64,000 nucleotides of DNA from an uncultured Opitutia bacterium (GTDB lineage: Bacteria; Verrucomicrobiota; Verrucomicrobiia; Opitutales; Puniceicoccaceae): assembly GCA_913056175.1 (NCBI GenBank), contig CAJXLM010000008.1:1-64000 (forward strand), read 5' to 3'. Shown here one piece after another: positions 47,412-56,961 of the stretch. Position numbers and translations under genes: made by a program. Below the pieces are notes generated by a model. It worked only from the letters and a program-made list of their open reading frames with translations. It was not told the DNA's origin and did not search any database. The stretch's first letter is position 1. Each line of letters starts with the position of its first letter.

Positions 47412-48452
47412 CTAGCCCGAGGAGCCAAAGTGCTGGTAGCCGGCCCCGGCAAAGAGGGGGCGTCCGTCCAGTCCGATGATCTTGGGCACGGAGTCCTCCA
47501 TGGGCGGGGCCAGGACGAGGTTCCCGATCGGGGTGACGGGCAGGGCAAAGCGGTCGCGCCAGGCCTGCTCGAAAGCGCGGTAGTCCGTGCCCGGCCGGGT
47601 AAGGAAGAGCAGTTCGTAGTCTTCTCCGTCGGTGAAAGCGTGGAAGACCTCGGTCTCCCCGGTATCCTGGGCGGTGGCCCGGGCGGCTTCGGAGAGGGGG
47701 AGGAAAGCGAGGTCGACCTGGGCTTGGAGACCGTCCGCGACGAGGGCGGGGAGGTCCTTGGCGAGCCCATCGGTCAGGTCCATCATGGCGACGACGTCCT
47801 CGCGCGCCGCCAGCCAGGCGCCCTCCTCCAGGCGGGGCCGGAAGGAGAGGTGGTGGCCGGCGCGGCTGCCCCCGAGGCTGCCGGTCACCCAGATCCACGA
47901 GTCGAGGTCACCCCCCTTGCGCAGGAGCGGCCGCGTGGCGCTGCCGAGAAGGCTGAGGGTACCGAGAAAGGAGTCGGTTCCGGGGGCTTCCGCGAGGTCA
48001 CCCCCGTTGACCTCACAATCGTATTCGCGGGCGCAGGCGGCCAAGCCACGGAAGAAACGCTCCAGCCAGGCGAGGGAGAGGTTCGGGGAGGCGGCGAGGG
48101 CGAGGATGGCGTGGTGGGGCACGCCCCCCATCCCGGCGATATCGCTGAGGTTCCGCTTGAGCAGCTTGGCCCCGGCAGCCTCCGGCTCGGTGAACTCGTC
48201 GAAGTGCTGGTTCCAGAGGAGGCTGTCGTTGGTGAGAAGGAGGGAGTCGCCGTCGGTCGGGACGGGCAGCACCGCCGTGTCGTCGCCCATCCCCCGTGGC
48301 GGGGCCGGATTGGCGGTGCCCAGCCATTCGCGGATCCGCCGGAGGAGCTCCAGCTCCCCGTGTCGGCGGACTTGGGACTCGGGATCGTCCGTAAAGGGAT
48401 GCACGGGCGCAGCTTTCCCCCGGCCCGCGGCGCGGTCAAGGCAAGCCCTCAA
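47412..48452 (-). CDS. thiL: Thiamine-monophosphate kinase
   Basis: Phosphorylates thiamine monophosphate to the active pyrophosphate. The protein is up to 346 residues with metal-binding GMGDDTAVLPV, LTNDSLLWNQHFD, LLKRNLSDIAGMGG, VNGGDLAEAPG, MDLTDGLAKDLP and DGEDYELLFL, the standard ThiL set. A TTG at 48452 overlaps the upstream stop as TTGA and gives the longest form; the GTG at 48404 (VHPFTDDPE) is an equally reasonable start. It is in a tight operon, so coupling to the protease-like gene upstream is likely. Confidence 0.95.
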   Translation of the reverse strand: MRACLDRAAGRGKAAPVHPFTDDPESQVRRHGELELLRRIREWLGTANPAPPRGMGDDTAVLPVPTDGDSLLLTNDSLLWNQHFDEFTEPEAAGAKLLKRNLSDIAGMGGVPHHAILALAASPNLSLAWLERFFRGLAACAREYDCEVNGGDLAEAPGTDSFLGTLSLLGSATRPLLRKGGDLDSWIWVTGSLGGSRAGHHLSFRPRLEEGAWLAAREDVVAMMDLTDGLAKDLPALVADGLQAQVDLAFLPLSEAARATAQDTGETEVFHAFTDGEDYELLFLTRPGTDYRAFEQAWRDRFALPVTPIGNLVLAPPMEDSVPKIIGLDGRPLFAGAGYQHFGSSG

Positions 48453-49321
48453 CCGGGCGGCGCGGGCAGGAAGAGAAGGTTGAGGAAGGAGAAGAGGTTG
48501 AAGAAGAGGTGGAAAAGGATCGGGACGCGCAGGTCGCCCGACTTGCGGTAAACCCAGGCGAGGAGCACGCCGAGGACGACCAGCGGGAGGAAGCTCTGCA
48601 GGCTCGCGTGGAGGAGCGCGAAGAGGATTCCGCTCGTCCAGAGGGCGAGGGGCAGGGACAGTTTTTCCCCGAGATAGCGAAAGAGGAGGCCGCGAAAGAT
48701 CAATTCCTCCACGACGGGGGCCCCGATCACCACGAGCACTCCCATGCTGAGGAGAAAGGCCGGCGAGTCCGACTCCGCGATCCAGAGGACGGCCCGCTGT
48801 GGCTCCGGCTCGAGGGGAAGACCGAGCGAGCGCAGCAGGAGGAGGAGCAGCCCCCAGAGGACGCCCACCAGCCAGACAAGGGGGAGAAGCCGCAGGAAGC
48901 GTTGCAGGGAGACCCGAAAGACGGAGCGGCCGCTGGCCCCGCTTTCCCGGAAGAATCCCCGCGGGGACCAGCCGCGCGCGCGGATCGCCCAGAGCCCCAC
49001 CCCGAGCAGCCCCAGCTGGAGGACCAGCGTGGAGAGGACGCCCGACCAGCGGAGAAGGGACTCGGGGGGTTGGGCTCCTTCCCAGCTACCGGTGCGCAGC
49101 AGGGTGAGACCGGCCGCGTTGGCGGCGATGAGGACGAGGATGAAGGCCCACACGAGGAAGAGAATCCGGGTGAGCCGGAAGTCCCAGGGTGCCCACGCGC
49201 TCTCCCCGCCCCCGGCAAGGGCACTGGCCGGCAGGGGACGCAGCCAGGCGATCCCGATCCCGGCGAGGACGGCGAGGAGAAGGAAGGCGTTGCCCGCGCT
49301 GATGCTGTCGGCTGCGGTCAT
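48449..49321 (-). CDS. CPBP-family intramembrane metalloprotease
   Basis: A 290-residue membrane protein with about eight hydrophobic segments and the CPBP (Abi/CAAX-processing-like) motifs: EELIFRGLLFRYL with the paired Glu and Arg, GILFALLHAS and ILFHLFFNLFSF. Family members include prenyl-protein processing enzymes in eukaryotes and bacteriocin-immunity or regulatory proteases in bacteria; the target here is unknown. ATG at 49321 begins MTAADSISAGNAF. It lies between the DCC-protein and thiL genes in the long operon, 7 bp after the former. Confidence 0.92.
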   Translation of the reverse strand: MTAADSISAGNAFLLLAVLAGIGIAWLRPLPASALAGGGESAWAPWDFRLTRILFLVWAFILVLIAANAAGLTLLRTGSWEGAQPPESLLRWSGVLSTLVLQLGLLGVGLWAIRARGWSPRGFFRESGASGRSVFRVSLQRFLRLLPLVWLVGVLWGLLLLLLRSLGLPLEPEPQRAVLWIAESDSPAFLLSMGVLVVIGAPVVEELIFRGLLFRYLGEKLSLPLALWTSGILFALLHASLQSFLPLVVLGVLLAWVYRKSGDLRVPILFHLFFNLFSFLNLLFLPAPPG

Positions 49322-49328
49322 CGTCCGG

Positions 49329-49730
49329 TCAGGGAAGGAAGCGGCCTGCCTCCGCCGGGTCCGGCAGGGGGCAGGAATCATCGGTGCCGAACCAGCGGTA
49401 GCGGCGGCGGGCGACAAAGTCGTAGGCAGCATCAGTCCAGCGCCGGGGGAGGAGGGTGCCCACGAGGAGAATTTTCCAAAAGCTACGGACCCGCCGGAGG
49501 ATCCCGAAGACCGCGGAGCTTCTCCCGCGGAGGGAGGCGCCGTCCCAGAGGACGACCGTATCCGCCTGCCGAAGCGGATGGTCGGGCGGGAGCAGCCGTG
49601 CGGCGGTCTCCGAACCGAGCCCCGCAAAGAAGAAGTGGCCGGAGGGGTCGTGGCGGAGGATCCAGCGGACGGCCCCGTGGCAGAGGAGGCAGCGGGCGTC
49701 GAAGAAGACGATCGGGGCGGGCGGCTTCAT
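49329..49730 (-). CDS. DCC-family thiol-disulfide oxidoreductase-like protein (DUF393)
   Basis: A small 133-residue protein beginning MKPPAPIVFFDARCLLCHGA. The DxxCxxC motif (DARCLLC), followed by AVRWILRHDPSGHFFFAGL, defines the DCC/DUF393 family, a predicted thioredoxin-like fold with a redox-active cysteine pair. Its ATG overlaps the pyrC stop. The function is not experimentally fixed for the family as far as I know; a redox or disulfide-handling role is inferred. Its presence in a pyrimidine operon is probably incidental. Confidence 0.9.
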   Translation of the reverse strand: MKPPAPIVFFDARCLLCHGAVRWILRHDPSGHFFFAGLGSETAARLLPPDHPLRQADTVVLWDGASLRGRSSAVFGILRRVRSFWKILLVGTLLPRRWTDAAYDFVARRRYRWFGTDDSCPLPDPAEAGRFLP

Positions 49731-51040
49731 CCTTCCGCGTTGTCGGCAAGGATCCGTCCCTCCCGGTACACCCAGCGCCCGCCCACGGCCGTGGCCACGG
49801 CCCGTCCCCGCAATTCCTTGCCGAGCCACGGGGTGTTCCGGCTGCGGCTGTGCAATTCCCCCGGACCGACTGTCCAGGTGCGGTCGGGGTCGACCACGGC
49901 GAGGTCAGCCGGCGCGCCGGGTGCGAGGGTGCCGCCGGGGAGGCCGAGGAGCTCGGCGGGCCGCCGGGTGAGGAGGTCCACCACCCTAGGGAGGGAGAAG
50001 CCCTCCTGGCGGTGCAGCACCTCCAGGGCGACGGGCAGGGCGGTTTCCAGCCCGATGATGCCGAAGGGGGCAAAGTCGAGCTCCACATCCTTCTCGTACT
50101 CGCGGTGCGGTGCGTGGTCGGTGGCGAGACAGGAGATCGTCCCATCGCGCAGGCCCTCCACAAGGGCCCGCCGGTGCGGCTCCGCCGCCAGCGGCGGATT
50201 CATCTTGGCCGATGGATCGTACCCGGCGAGGGCCGCATCGGTGAGGGCAATATGGTGGGGGGTCGCTTCCGCGGTCACCGGCACGCCCCGGGCGCGGGCT
50301 TCCCGGAGGAGGTCGACGGAGCGGGCGGAGGAGAGATGCTGCAGGTGGATGTGGGCACCCGTGTGCTCGGCGAGGAGTAGGTTGCGGGCCACGATGATCT
50401 CCTCGGCGGCGGAGGGCCAGCCGCGCAGGCCGAGCCGGAGCGACCATTCGCCCTCGTGCATGACGGCTCCCTCCGTGAGGGAAGTGTCCTGGCAATGGTC
50501 GAGGACGGGGAGGCCGAACATGCGGGCGTAGGTCGCGATCTGCCGCATGAGCCCGTTGTTCTGCACGCAGAGGCCGTCATCGGTCACCGCGACCGCCCCG
50601 GCCCGGGCAAGTGAGCCGATCGGGGCGAGTTCCGCGCCTTCCATGGCACGGGTGAGGCAGCCGGTGGTATGCACGCGGACCACTCCCTTTCGCTCGGCCG
50701 CATCGAGGATGGATCGCAGGGTGCCGGCATTGTCGCAGGGGGGGCTGGTGTTGGGCATGCAGACGACCCGGGTGAAACCACCGGCGGCGGCCGCCCGCGT
50801 GCCGCTGGCCACGTCTTCCTTGTGGGTCTGGCCGGGCTCCCGGAAGTGCACATGGATGTCGACGAGGCCCGGGATCACGAGAAGACCGCCGACTTCCTCG
50901 ACCGGCGTGCCGGCGGGTACGGGCGTGTCCGCCGGGGCGATCCGGCCATCGAGCACGAGGAGGTCGCGCTCCTCGTCGGTGCCGTGGGCGGGATCGATCA
51001 CCCGTCCACCGCGGAGGAGAAAGCTGGCCGCCGCGCTCAT
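49727..51040 (-). CDS. pyrC: Dihydroorotase
   Basis: Third step of pyrimidine synthesis, closing carbamoyl-aspartate to dihydroorotate. The 437-residue protein is of the class I, amidohydrolase-fold type. It has VDIHVHFREPGQTHKEDVAS with the metal HxH pair, VCMPNTSPPCDN, VLDHCQDTSLTEG, HIHLQHLSSARSV, the substrate loop MNPPLAAEP and the catalytic Asp in ATDHAPHREYE. The presence of these residues suggests an active enzyme and not the inactive PyrC' seen with some class II transcarbamoylases. It overlaps pyrB upstream by 4 bp. Confidence 0.95.
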   Translation of the reverse strand: MSAAASFLLRGGRVIDPAHGTDEERDLLVLDGRIAPADTPVPAGTPVEEVGGLLVIPGLVDIHVHFREPGQTHKEDVASGTRAAAAGGFTRVVCMPNTSPPCDNAGTLRSILDAAERKGVVRVHTTGCLTRAMEGAELAPIGSLARAGAVAVTDDGLCVQNNGLMRQIATYARMFGLPVLDHCQDTSLTEGAVMHEGEWSLRLGLRGWPSAAEEIIVARNLLLAEHTGAHIHLQHLSSARSVDLLREARARGVPVTAEATPHHIALTDAALAGYDPSAKMNPPLAAEPHRRALVEGLRDGTISCLATDHAPHREYEKDVELDFAPFGIIGLETALPVALEVLHRQEGFSLPRVVDLLTRRPAELLGLPGGTLAPGAPADLAVVDPDRTWTVGPGELHSRSRNTPWLGKELRGRAVATAVGGRWVYREGRILADNAEG

Positions 51041-52008
51041 GCCGGGAGGTCGGCGTTCGAGGCGAGCCGGGCCGCGCTGGCGCAGAGGTAGAGGACGGCC
51101 ATGCGCACGGCGATCCCGTTGGTGACCTGCTCGAGGATCACGGAGGGGTGGGAATCGGCGAGTTCGGAATCAATCTCCACCCCGCGGTTCACCGGACCGG
51201 GATGCAGGATGAGGGCGCCGGGCTTCAGCCAGGAGGAGCGCTCGGCGTTCAGCCCGAAGAGCTGGGTGTACTCGCCGAGGGAGGGGAAGTGGGTGCGCGC
51301 CTGGCGCTCGTGCTGGATCCGCAGGAGCATCACCGCGTCCGCGTCGGCGAGACCCTCCCGCAAGTCGTGGGAGACCTCCGCGCCGAGGGCCGTACAGGTG
51401 GAAGGCACAAGGGTGGAGGGGCCGACCACCGTGACCTTGGCCCCGAGCTTGGTGAGTGCCCAGATGTTCGACCGGGCCACCCGGCTGAAGAGGATGTCCC
51501 CGAGGATGGCCACCTTCCGGCCGGTGAGGTCCCCAAGGTGCTCGCGCAGGGTGAAGGCGTCGAGGAGGGCCTGGGTGGGGTGCTCGTGCGCGCCGTCCCC
51601 GGCGTTGATCACGGGGATGTCCACGATCCGGCTGAGGTAGAGAGGGGAGCCGGGGGCGGAGTGCCGGAGCACGATCATGTCCGCCCGCAGGGCCTCGATG
51701 TTGCAGGCGGTGTCGCGGAGGCTCTCGCCCTTCTCGAGGCTGCTGGAGGTGCCGGTAAGCGTGAGCAGGTCCGCACTGAGTCGGTTGGCGGCCACCTCGA
51801 AAGCGATGCGGGTGCGGGTACTCGGCTCGAGGAAGAGGTTGGCGACGACCTTGCCGCGGAGCGAGGGAAGCTTCTTCTGGGTACGGTCGAGGGTCTTCTT
51901 GAAGGAGGCGGCCGTGTCGAGGATGTGGTGGATCTCGGCGGGGGCGAGATCCTCAGTGCCGAGAAGATGACGGCGTTGCCAGGAGTGGGCTGTCTCGCTC
52001 GGGCTCAT
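51037..52008 (-). CDS. pyrB: Aspartate carbamoyltransferase catalytic subunit
   Basis: Joins carbamoyl phosphate and aspartate. The 323-residue protein carries the carbamoyl-phosphate motif FLEPSTRTRIAFEVA, SLEKGESLRDTACNI, the HPTQALLDAFT loop in GDGAHEHPTQALLDAF, ILGDILFSRVARSN and HPGPVNRGVEID. No regulatory pyrI lies nearby; control is probably transcriptional through the adjacent pyrR. Its ends overlap pyrR and pyrC by 4 bp each. Confidence 0.97.
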   Translation of the reverse strand: MSPSETAHSWQRRHLLGTEDLAPAEIHHILDTAASFKKTLDRTQKKLPSLRGKVVANLFLEPSTRTRIAFEVAANRLSADLLTLTGTSSSLEKGESLRDTACNIEALRADMIVLRHSAPGSPLYLSRIVDIPVINAGDGAHEHPTQALLDAFTLREHLGDLTGRKVAILGDILFSRVARSNIWALTKLGAKVTVVGPSTLVPSTCTALGAEVSHDLREGLADADAVMLLRIQHERQARTHFPSLGEYTQLFGLNAERSSWLKPGALILHPGPVNRGVEIDSELADSHPSVILEQVTNGIAVRMAVLYLCASAARLASNADLPA

Positions 52009-52556
52009 GCGGGGACCAATCCCACACGGTGGTCGTCCCCGCCCTCCTCGTCGAGCGCCAGGCGCACCCTTTGGTCGGCGGGCACCTCGCGGCGGATGCC
52101 GGTGAAGTCCGGTTGCAGGGGGAGGCGGCGGCCCCCGCGGTCGAGGAGGACGGCCAACCGCACCGAGCGGGGCCGCCCTTGGTCGAAGATCTCGTTGAGG
52201 GCCGCCCGCACCGTGCGCCCGGAGGCGATCACATCGTCGACGAGAAGGATGTCACGGTCCTCGACTGCCTCGGGAATCTCCGTCGGGCGGACCTCACCGG
52301 GAATGGGCCGATGGCCGATGTCGTCGCGGTGGAAGGAGATTTCCGCCACCCCAAAGGGGAGCGGGCCGTGCCCCCGGAGGATCCCGAGGCGCCCGGCGAG
52401 GTAGCGGCCGAGAGCGACGCCCCCGTTGGCGATGCCGAGCACGAGGCTATGGCTGAGGTCAAAGCCGGAGGCGGATACCTGCTCGGCCACGCCGTCCATG
52501 AGCCGCACGACCTCCTCGCCCCGGAAGATCACCCGGCTGCGATCGGGAGCGCTCAT
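52005..52556 (-). CDS. pyrR: Bifunctional pyrimidine operon regulator / uracil phosphoribosyltransferase PyrR
   Basis: A 183-residue type I phosphoribosyltransferase-fold protein. The PRPP loop is [35 protein letters not shown] and [20 protein letters not shown] fit PyrR. In Bacillus PyrR binds pyr mRNA and causes UMP-dependent attenuation; in other phyla it may act only as an enzyme or through translation. Because pyrR here follows glyQS with a 4-bp overlap, there is no leader attenuator directly upstream of it. Any RNA control site would have to be elsewhere. Confidence 0.95.
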   Translation of the reverse strand: MSAPDRSRVIFRGEEVVRLMDGVAEQVSASGFDLSHSLVLGIANGGVALGRYLAGRLGILRGHGPLPFGVAEISFHRDDIGHRPIPGEVRPTEIPEAVEDRDILLVDDVIASGRTVRAALNEIFDQGRPRSVRLAVLLDRGGRRLPLQPDFTGIRREVPADQRVRLALDEEGGDDHRVGLVPA

Positions 52557-54106
52557 GCCGCGGGGGAAGGGAGCGGGGAGCGACGACGGGCCGCCGCGAC
52601 CACGCGTTCGACGGCCTCGTCCTCGGTGACGCGCTCCTGCTCGCAGGTGTCGCGGTCGCGGAGGGTGACCGACCCGTCGGCCTCGACCGTTTCGAAGTCC
52701 ACCGTGAGGCAGTAGGGGGTGCCGATCTCGTCCTGGCGGCGGTAGCGGCGGCCGATCGCCCCGGACTGGTCGAAGAAGACCGGCACCTCTTCCCGCAGGC
52801 GGTGGTAGAGGGCCCGCGCCCGCTCCACGAGGGGAGGCTTGTTCTTCACGAGGGGAAGCACCGCCGCCTTGTAGGGAGCGAGGCGGGGGTGCAGGCGCAA
52901 CACCGTGCGGGTTTCCCCGCCGATCTCGTCGATGGCGTAGGCGGAGCAGAGGACGGCGAGGAAGATCCGGTCGACGCCCACGGCGGGCTCGATGACATGC
53001 GGGATGTACTTCGCCTTGCGGTCCTCATCGAAGTATTCCATCGACTTCCCGGAAAACTCCTGGTGGCGCCGGAGGTCAAAATCGCCCCGCGCGGCAATGC
53101 CCCAGAGCTCCTGTGTGCCGAAGGGATAGCGGAAGGTGAGGTCGGTGCAGGCCCGCGAGTAGTGGGCGAGCTTGTCCTCGGGGTGGACGTCCTCCTCGAG
53201 GAGTTCCGGGCGCAGGCCGATGGAGACGAGCCACTGGTGGCACCAGTCGATCCACTCGCGGTGGATGCGCGGCCAGAGGTCCTCGTCGGGCGGGATGAAG
53301 TACTCCATCTCCATCTGCTCAAACTCCCGGGAGCGGAAGATGAAATTGCGCGGGGTGATCTCGTTGCGGAAGGAGCGGCCGACCTGGGCGATCCCGAAGG
53401 GTACCTTCACCCGACCGGTATCCACGATATTGCGAAACTCCGCGAAGATTCCCTGGGCGGTTTCCGGGCGGAGGTACGAGACGGAGGAGGCGTCGCGGAG
53501 GGCTCCCACATGGGTCTCGAACATGAGGTTGAAATTGCGCGGCGGGGTCAGGCTGCCGGGCTTGCCCGTGGCCGGGGAGGGGACGAGCGGCTGCTCATCG
53601 GGAGTCGCCTCGGTGTAGGGGCGCAGCTCGACGGGACCGAGGGTGCCCTGGGCGGCTTCCTTCCGCTTGAGCTCGCCCGCTTTTTCCTCCGCCTCCGGCT
53701 GCATGTTCCCGTCCTCCAGCACGGAGACATAGCCGAGGGTGCGGCCGTCCACGGTGACCGCCGCGAAGAAGAGCTGGTCGGCCCGGTAGCGCATCTTCGA
53801 CTCGCGGCAGTCCACGAGGGGATCGGAAAAGCCCTCGACATGGCCGGAGGCCTCCCAGACGCGCGGGTGCATGAGGATGGAGCAATCGACCCCGACGATG
53901 TCGTCGCGGCGGTGCACCATATCCTGCCACCAGGCATCCTTGATGTTGCGGCGCAGCTCCGTCCCGAGGGGTCCGTAGTCGAAGAAGCCGTTCAGGCCCC
54001 CGTAGATCTCGGAGGACTGGAAGACGAAGCCGCGGCGGCGGCACAGGGTGATGATCTCCTCGGTTGTGGAAGCCCCCTCCCGGGGCTGGGTGCTTGCTTC
54101 GGGCAT
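52553..54106 (-). CDS. glyQS: Glycyl-tRNA synthetase, single-chain (alpha2) type
   Basis: Class II glycyl-tRNA synthetase of the homodimeric kind, 517 residues, attaching glycine to tRNA-Gly. Motifs: [20 protein letters not shown] at the N-terminus; [14 protein letters not shown]; motif 2 in [26 protein letters not shown]-like [12 protein letters not shown]; and the anticodon-binding domain with [17 protein letters not shown] near the end. Start ATG at 54106 gives [14 protein letters not shown]. It is the first gene of the leftward run and overlaps pyrR by 4 bp. Confidence 0.97.
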   Translation of the reverse strand: MPEASTQPREGASTTEEIITLCRRRGFVFQSSEIYGGLNGFFDYGPLGTELRRNIKDAWWQDMVHRRDDIVGVDCSILMHPRVWEASGHVEGFSDPLVDCRESKMRYRADQLFFAAVTVDGRTLGYVSVLEDGNMQPEAEEKAGELKRKEAAQGTLGPVELRPYTEATPDEQPLVPSPATGKPGSLTPPRNFNLMFETHVGALRDASSVSYLRPETAQGIFAEFRNIVDTGRVKVPFGIAQVGRSFRNEITPRNFIFRSREFEQMEMEYFIPPDEDLWPRIHREWIDWCHQWLVSIGLRPELLEEDVHPEDKLAHYSRACTDLTFRYPFGTQELWGIAARGDFDLRRHQEFSGKSMEYFDEDRKAKYIPHVIEPAVGVDRIFLAVLCSAYAIDEIGGETRTVLRLHPRLAPYKAAVLPLVKNKPPLVERARALYHRLREEVPVFFDQSGAIGRRYRRQDEIGTPYCLTVDFETVEADGSVTLRDRDTCEQERVTEDEAVERVVAAARRRSPLPSPAA

Positions 54107-54273
54107 AAGCGGCCAGCAAGCGGGATTCGGGCCGGTGCTTCAAGTGCGTTCCGGTGCTCCCGGTGGCCGGGGGCCGTCGGGCGAAGGCGGGGCGAAGGCG
54201 GGGCGAGCCCATTCGCCCCCGCAGGAGCGAAGCTTGGGGGAGAGTGGCCCGAGGAGCCGGACCCCTCCTGCGG

Positions 54274-56280
54274 TCAACCGCCCGGGTAGGGCTGGTAGCG
54301 AAGCTGGCGGTAGTGGTCGGGGGCGATGGTCGCGAGGAAGCGGGTCGGGGGCAGCTTGCGGGGCATGCCGCCCTGCATTTGCAGGCTGGGGAAGGAGAGG
54401 AAGAGCTCCTCCTGGGCCCGGGTGACGGCCACGTAGAAGAGCCGGATCTCCTCGTCGAGGTCCCCGTTCTCGATGGCCCGTTTCAGGGGGAAGAGCCCGT
54501 CGGCCAGCCCGATCACGAAAACGACGGGAAATTCGAGGCCTTTCGCCTGGTGGATGGTGGTCAGCCGTATGCGCTCCTCGTCATCCTCGATGGAGCGATC
54601 GCTGGTCTCCGAGTTGAGGAGGATGAGCTGGGCGAGGAGGTCGTCGAGCTTCTCGAAGCGGGCCGCGAATCCGATGACGCTGAGGATGTCGTCCTCCCGG
54701 TTCTGCCAGTTGGTGTAGAGGTTGCGCAGGTAGAGGGAGTACCAGCCTTCCGCGGCCAGCCGGGTGACTTCCTCGGGGGACTCTCCCTCCCGGTGCGCCT
54801 TGCGACAATCGCGCAGGGTGAGGGCCAGGGATTCCCACTCTTCGCGGGCCGCGGCCGGTACTTTTTTCACGAAGACGGGATCGTCGAGAAGGTCGAAGAA
54901 ATCCCGCTCCTTGTTCTCCGCCATGTCCCGGGCGGCCTCGTGCAACTTCGCCGCGGTGCGCTCGCCGACCTTCGGCAGGAGGCAAGCGAGGCGCTGGAAG
55001 GCGGAGCTGTCGCGGGGATTGGCGACGAGACGGAGGTGTGCGGCGAGATCGCGGATATGGGCCTGTTCGAAAAAGCGGACGCCGCTGGTGATCTGGAAGG
55101 GAACCCCGGCCCGGGACAGCTCGATCTGCAACTCCATTGCCTGGTAGTGGGCACGATAGAGCACGGCGATGTCCGAGAGGGAGCGGCCCTGGGCGCGCAG
55201 CTCGTCCACCGCCCGCATCACGAAGGCCGCCTGCTGCTGGCCATCGCCCGTCGTCACGAAGGCCGGCTTCTCGCGCGCGGGCCGGACCGGCCGCAGCTCC
55301 TTGCGAAAACCGCCCTGGCTGTGCGCGTTGAGCACCTGGTTGGCAAAGGAGAGGATCTGCGGCGTGCTCCGGTAATTGGTCTCGATCTTGAAGATCCGCG
55401 CTCCGGGATGACGCTCGGGGAAAGTGGTGATGTTGCCGAACTCGGCCCCCCGCCAAGTGTAAATGCACTGCGAGTCGTCCCCCACCGCCATCACGCGGTG
55501 GTGGGTGGCCATCCGGTCGATGATCTCGGACTGCAGGCGATTCGTGTCCTGGTATTCGTCCACGAGGATTTCCCGGAAATGGTGCGCGCACCACTCGGCG
55601 AAGGTCGCGTCCTTCTCGAGGAGGTCGCGCCACAATTCGAGGAGGTCGTCGTAGTCCGCGACCTGCTGGCGGCGCTTCGCCGACCGGTACGCCTCGGCGA
55701 ACTGGCAGACCGGCTCCACGTAGCCGTGCGTCCCCATGGTCCGTTCCAGGATGATTCGCTCGAGGGGTTCCCGGGTGTTGCGCGCGTAGCTGATCCAGTT
55801 GGCGAGGGTCTTCGCCTTCGGGTTGTCCTTCGCCTTGAGGAAATCGGCATCCACGCTGCGGATGGCGGTCTGGAGCAGGCTTTCCGCATTCCCTTGGTCG
55901 AGGATGGTGAAGCCGGGCTCGATGCCAAGGGGTGCCCCGAACCTCCGGAGAAGCCGCTGCCCGATATGGTGAAAGGTTCCACCCCAGAAGGCGGTCGCCG
56001 GCACCCCGGTGAGCGTCTCCACCCGCGCGAGCATCTCCCGGGCCGCCTTGTTCGTGAAGGTCAGCAGGAGGATCCGCCCGGGTTCCACGCCCTGGTCGAG
56101 CAGCCAGGCCACCCGGTAGGTCAGCGTCCGCGTCTTCCCCGATCCGGCCCCCGCCAGTACCAGGGCCGGCCCGCTCGGTGCCGTCACCGCCTCCCATTGC
56201 TCCTCGTTGAGTTCCGCCGCATAATCCCGGCTCGCCCCCGCCTCTTCCGACACCGATTCCGCTGCTTCCAAAAAATCCAC
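54274..56280 (-). CDS. UvrD/PcrA-type 3'-5' DNA helicase
   Basis: SF1A helicase of about 668 residues for DNA repair or replication restart. Motifs: ELNEEQWEAVTAPSGPALVL, Walker A GAGSGKTRTL, FTNKAAREML, motif II LVDEYQDTN, motif III AVGDDSQCIYTWRGA, motif IV ETNYRST, motif V TIHQAKGLEFPVVF and motif VI LFYVAVTRAQEELFL. I used the GTG at 56280 (VDFLEAAESVSEE); no ATG suits and the ribosome-binding site is weak, so the start is uncertain. It is somewhat shorter than E. coli UvrD (720). The nearest upstream feature on the same strand is tRNA-Leu. Confidence 0.95.
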   Translation of the reverse strand: MDFLEAAESVSEEAGASRDYAAELNEEQWEAVTAPSGPALVLAGAGSGKTRTLTYRVAWLLDQGVEPGRILLLTFTNKAAREMLARVETLTGVPATAFWGGTFHHIGQRLLRRFGAPLGIEPGFTILDQGNAESLLQTAIRSVDADFLKAKDNPKAKTLANWISYARNTREPLERIILERTMGTHGYVEPVCQFAEAYRSAKRRQQVADYDDLLELWRDLLEKDATFAEWCAHHFREILVDEYQDTNRLQSEIIDRMATHHRVMAVGDDSQCIYTWRGAEFGNITTFPERHPGARIFKIETNYRSTPQILSFANQVLNAHSQGGFRKELRPVRPAREKPAFVTTGDGQQQAAFVMRAVDELRAQGRSLSDIAVLYRAHYQAMELQIELSRAGVPFQITSGVRFFEQAHIRDLAAHLRLVANPRDSSAFQRLACLLPKVGERTAAKLHEAARDMAENKERDFFDLLDDPVFVKKVPAAAREEWESLALTLRDCRKAHREGESPEEVTRLAAEGWYSLYLRNLYTNWQNREDDILSVIGFAARFEKLDDLLAQLILLNSETSDRSIEDDEERIRLTTIHQAKGLEFPVVFVIGLADGLFPLKRAIENGDLDEEIRLFYVAVTRAQEELFLSFPSLQMQGGMPRKLPPTRFLATIAPDHYRQLRYQPYPGG

Positions 56281-56668
56281 GGCGTGAGCCAACACCAGCG
56301 CAGTCCCCGAGGCAACCCTCCCCCGCACCCTCCCGCTTTGGCCACGGCTGGCAAAGGGTGCCGCGGGCGGGTCGCGGCGGGCCCGCGGGTTCTCCGCAAG
56401 GGGACCACCGCACGGTGCCACCGGCTTGCCGGGGAGGGGGGGCGCCGCTGCCGGGGGATCGTCCCGGAGACCTCGGCGAACCCGGGCGGGCTTACCACTC
56501 GCAGGGACGCGGTGCCCAAGCGTCGTGGAGGATTCGTGGGGAGCGCGGCTCAGCCGGTGGGCGGTTGGACGGCCCCGAAGGAAGGCGCGGTGGACGGGGA
56601 GAGGAATCCAGCTCGGCCCGGCGCGCTGTCTGCTCCGGTGCGGGGGTGGATTCCGTTCCCCATCGGGA
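56281..56668. other. Spacer between helicase gene and tRNA-Leu, no gene seen
   Basis: About 390 bp of GC-rich DNA. The helicase frame stays open upstream, but its translation is proline/arginine-rich and not family-like. No promoter or hairpin was singled out. Confidence 0.4.
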
Positions 56669-56753
56669 TGGTGCTCGGGGCGGGACTTGAACCCGCACGG
56701 CTTGCGCCACACGCCCCTCAAGCGTGCGTGTCTACCAATTCCACCACCCGAGC
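56669..56753 (-). tRNA. tRNA-Leu(GAG)
   Basis: The minus strand folds as a class II tRNA. The acceptor GCTCGGG pairs with CCCGAGC, followed by discriminator A and an encoded CCA. The D-arm is GGTGGAATTGGTAGACAC-like, and the anticodon stem CACGC/GCGTG closes the loop TTGAGGG, giving anticodon GAG (decoding CUC/CUU). A variable arm follows, then the T-arm with GGTTCAAGTCC. The 85 bp include CCA. Confidence 0.95.
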
Positions 56754-56961
56754 GATGAAGCCATGAGCCAACCGTCCAGCAGGGGAGAGTGCAAGGGAAA
56801 AACTCCGGGCGGGGTCGCGTGGGGAGGGTTTGACAGGGCAGGCGGCAGGCGTGAGCATCCCGCCGTCATGGATAGTCTTCCTCGGTGGTCTAGGCGGAGG
56901 CGGGAACCCGTTGAGCAGCGAAGCGGGCGTTTCGTCGCGAGCCCGCGGGAGGAGTTTGGCA

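Noticed and set aside
52005-52556. PyrR-binding attenuator leader directly upstream of pyrR
   Set aside because: pyrR overlaps the glyQS stop codon by 4 bp, leaving no room for a leader.
52802-56766. Long rightward frames opposite glyQS and the UvrD-type helicase gene
   Set aside because: Antisense shadows of conserved genes, without domain motifs.
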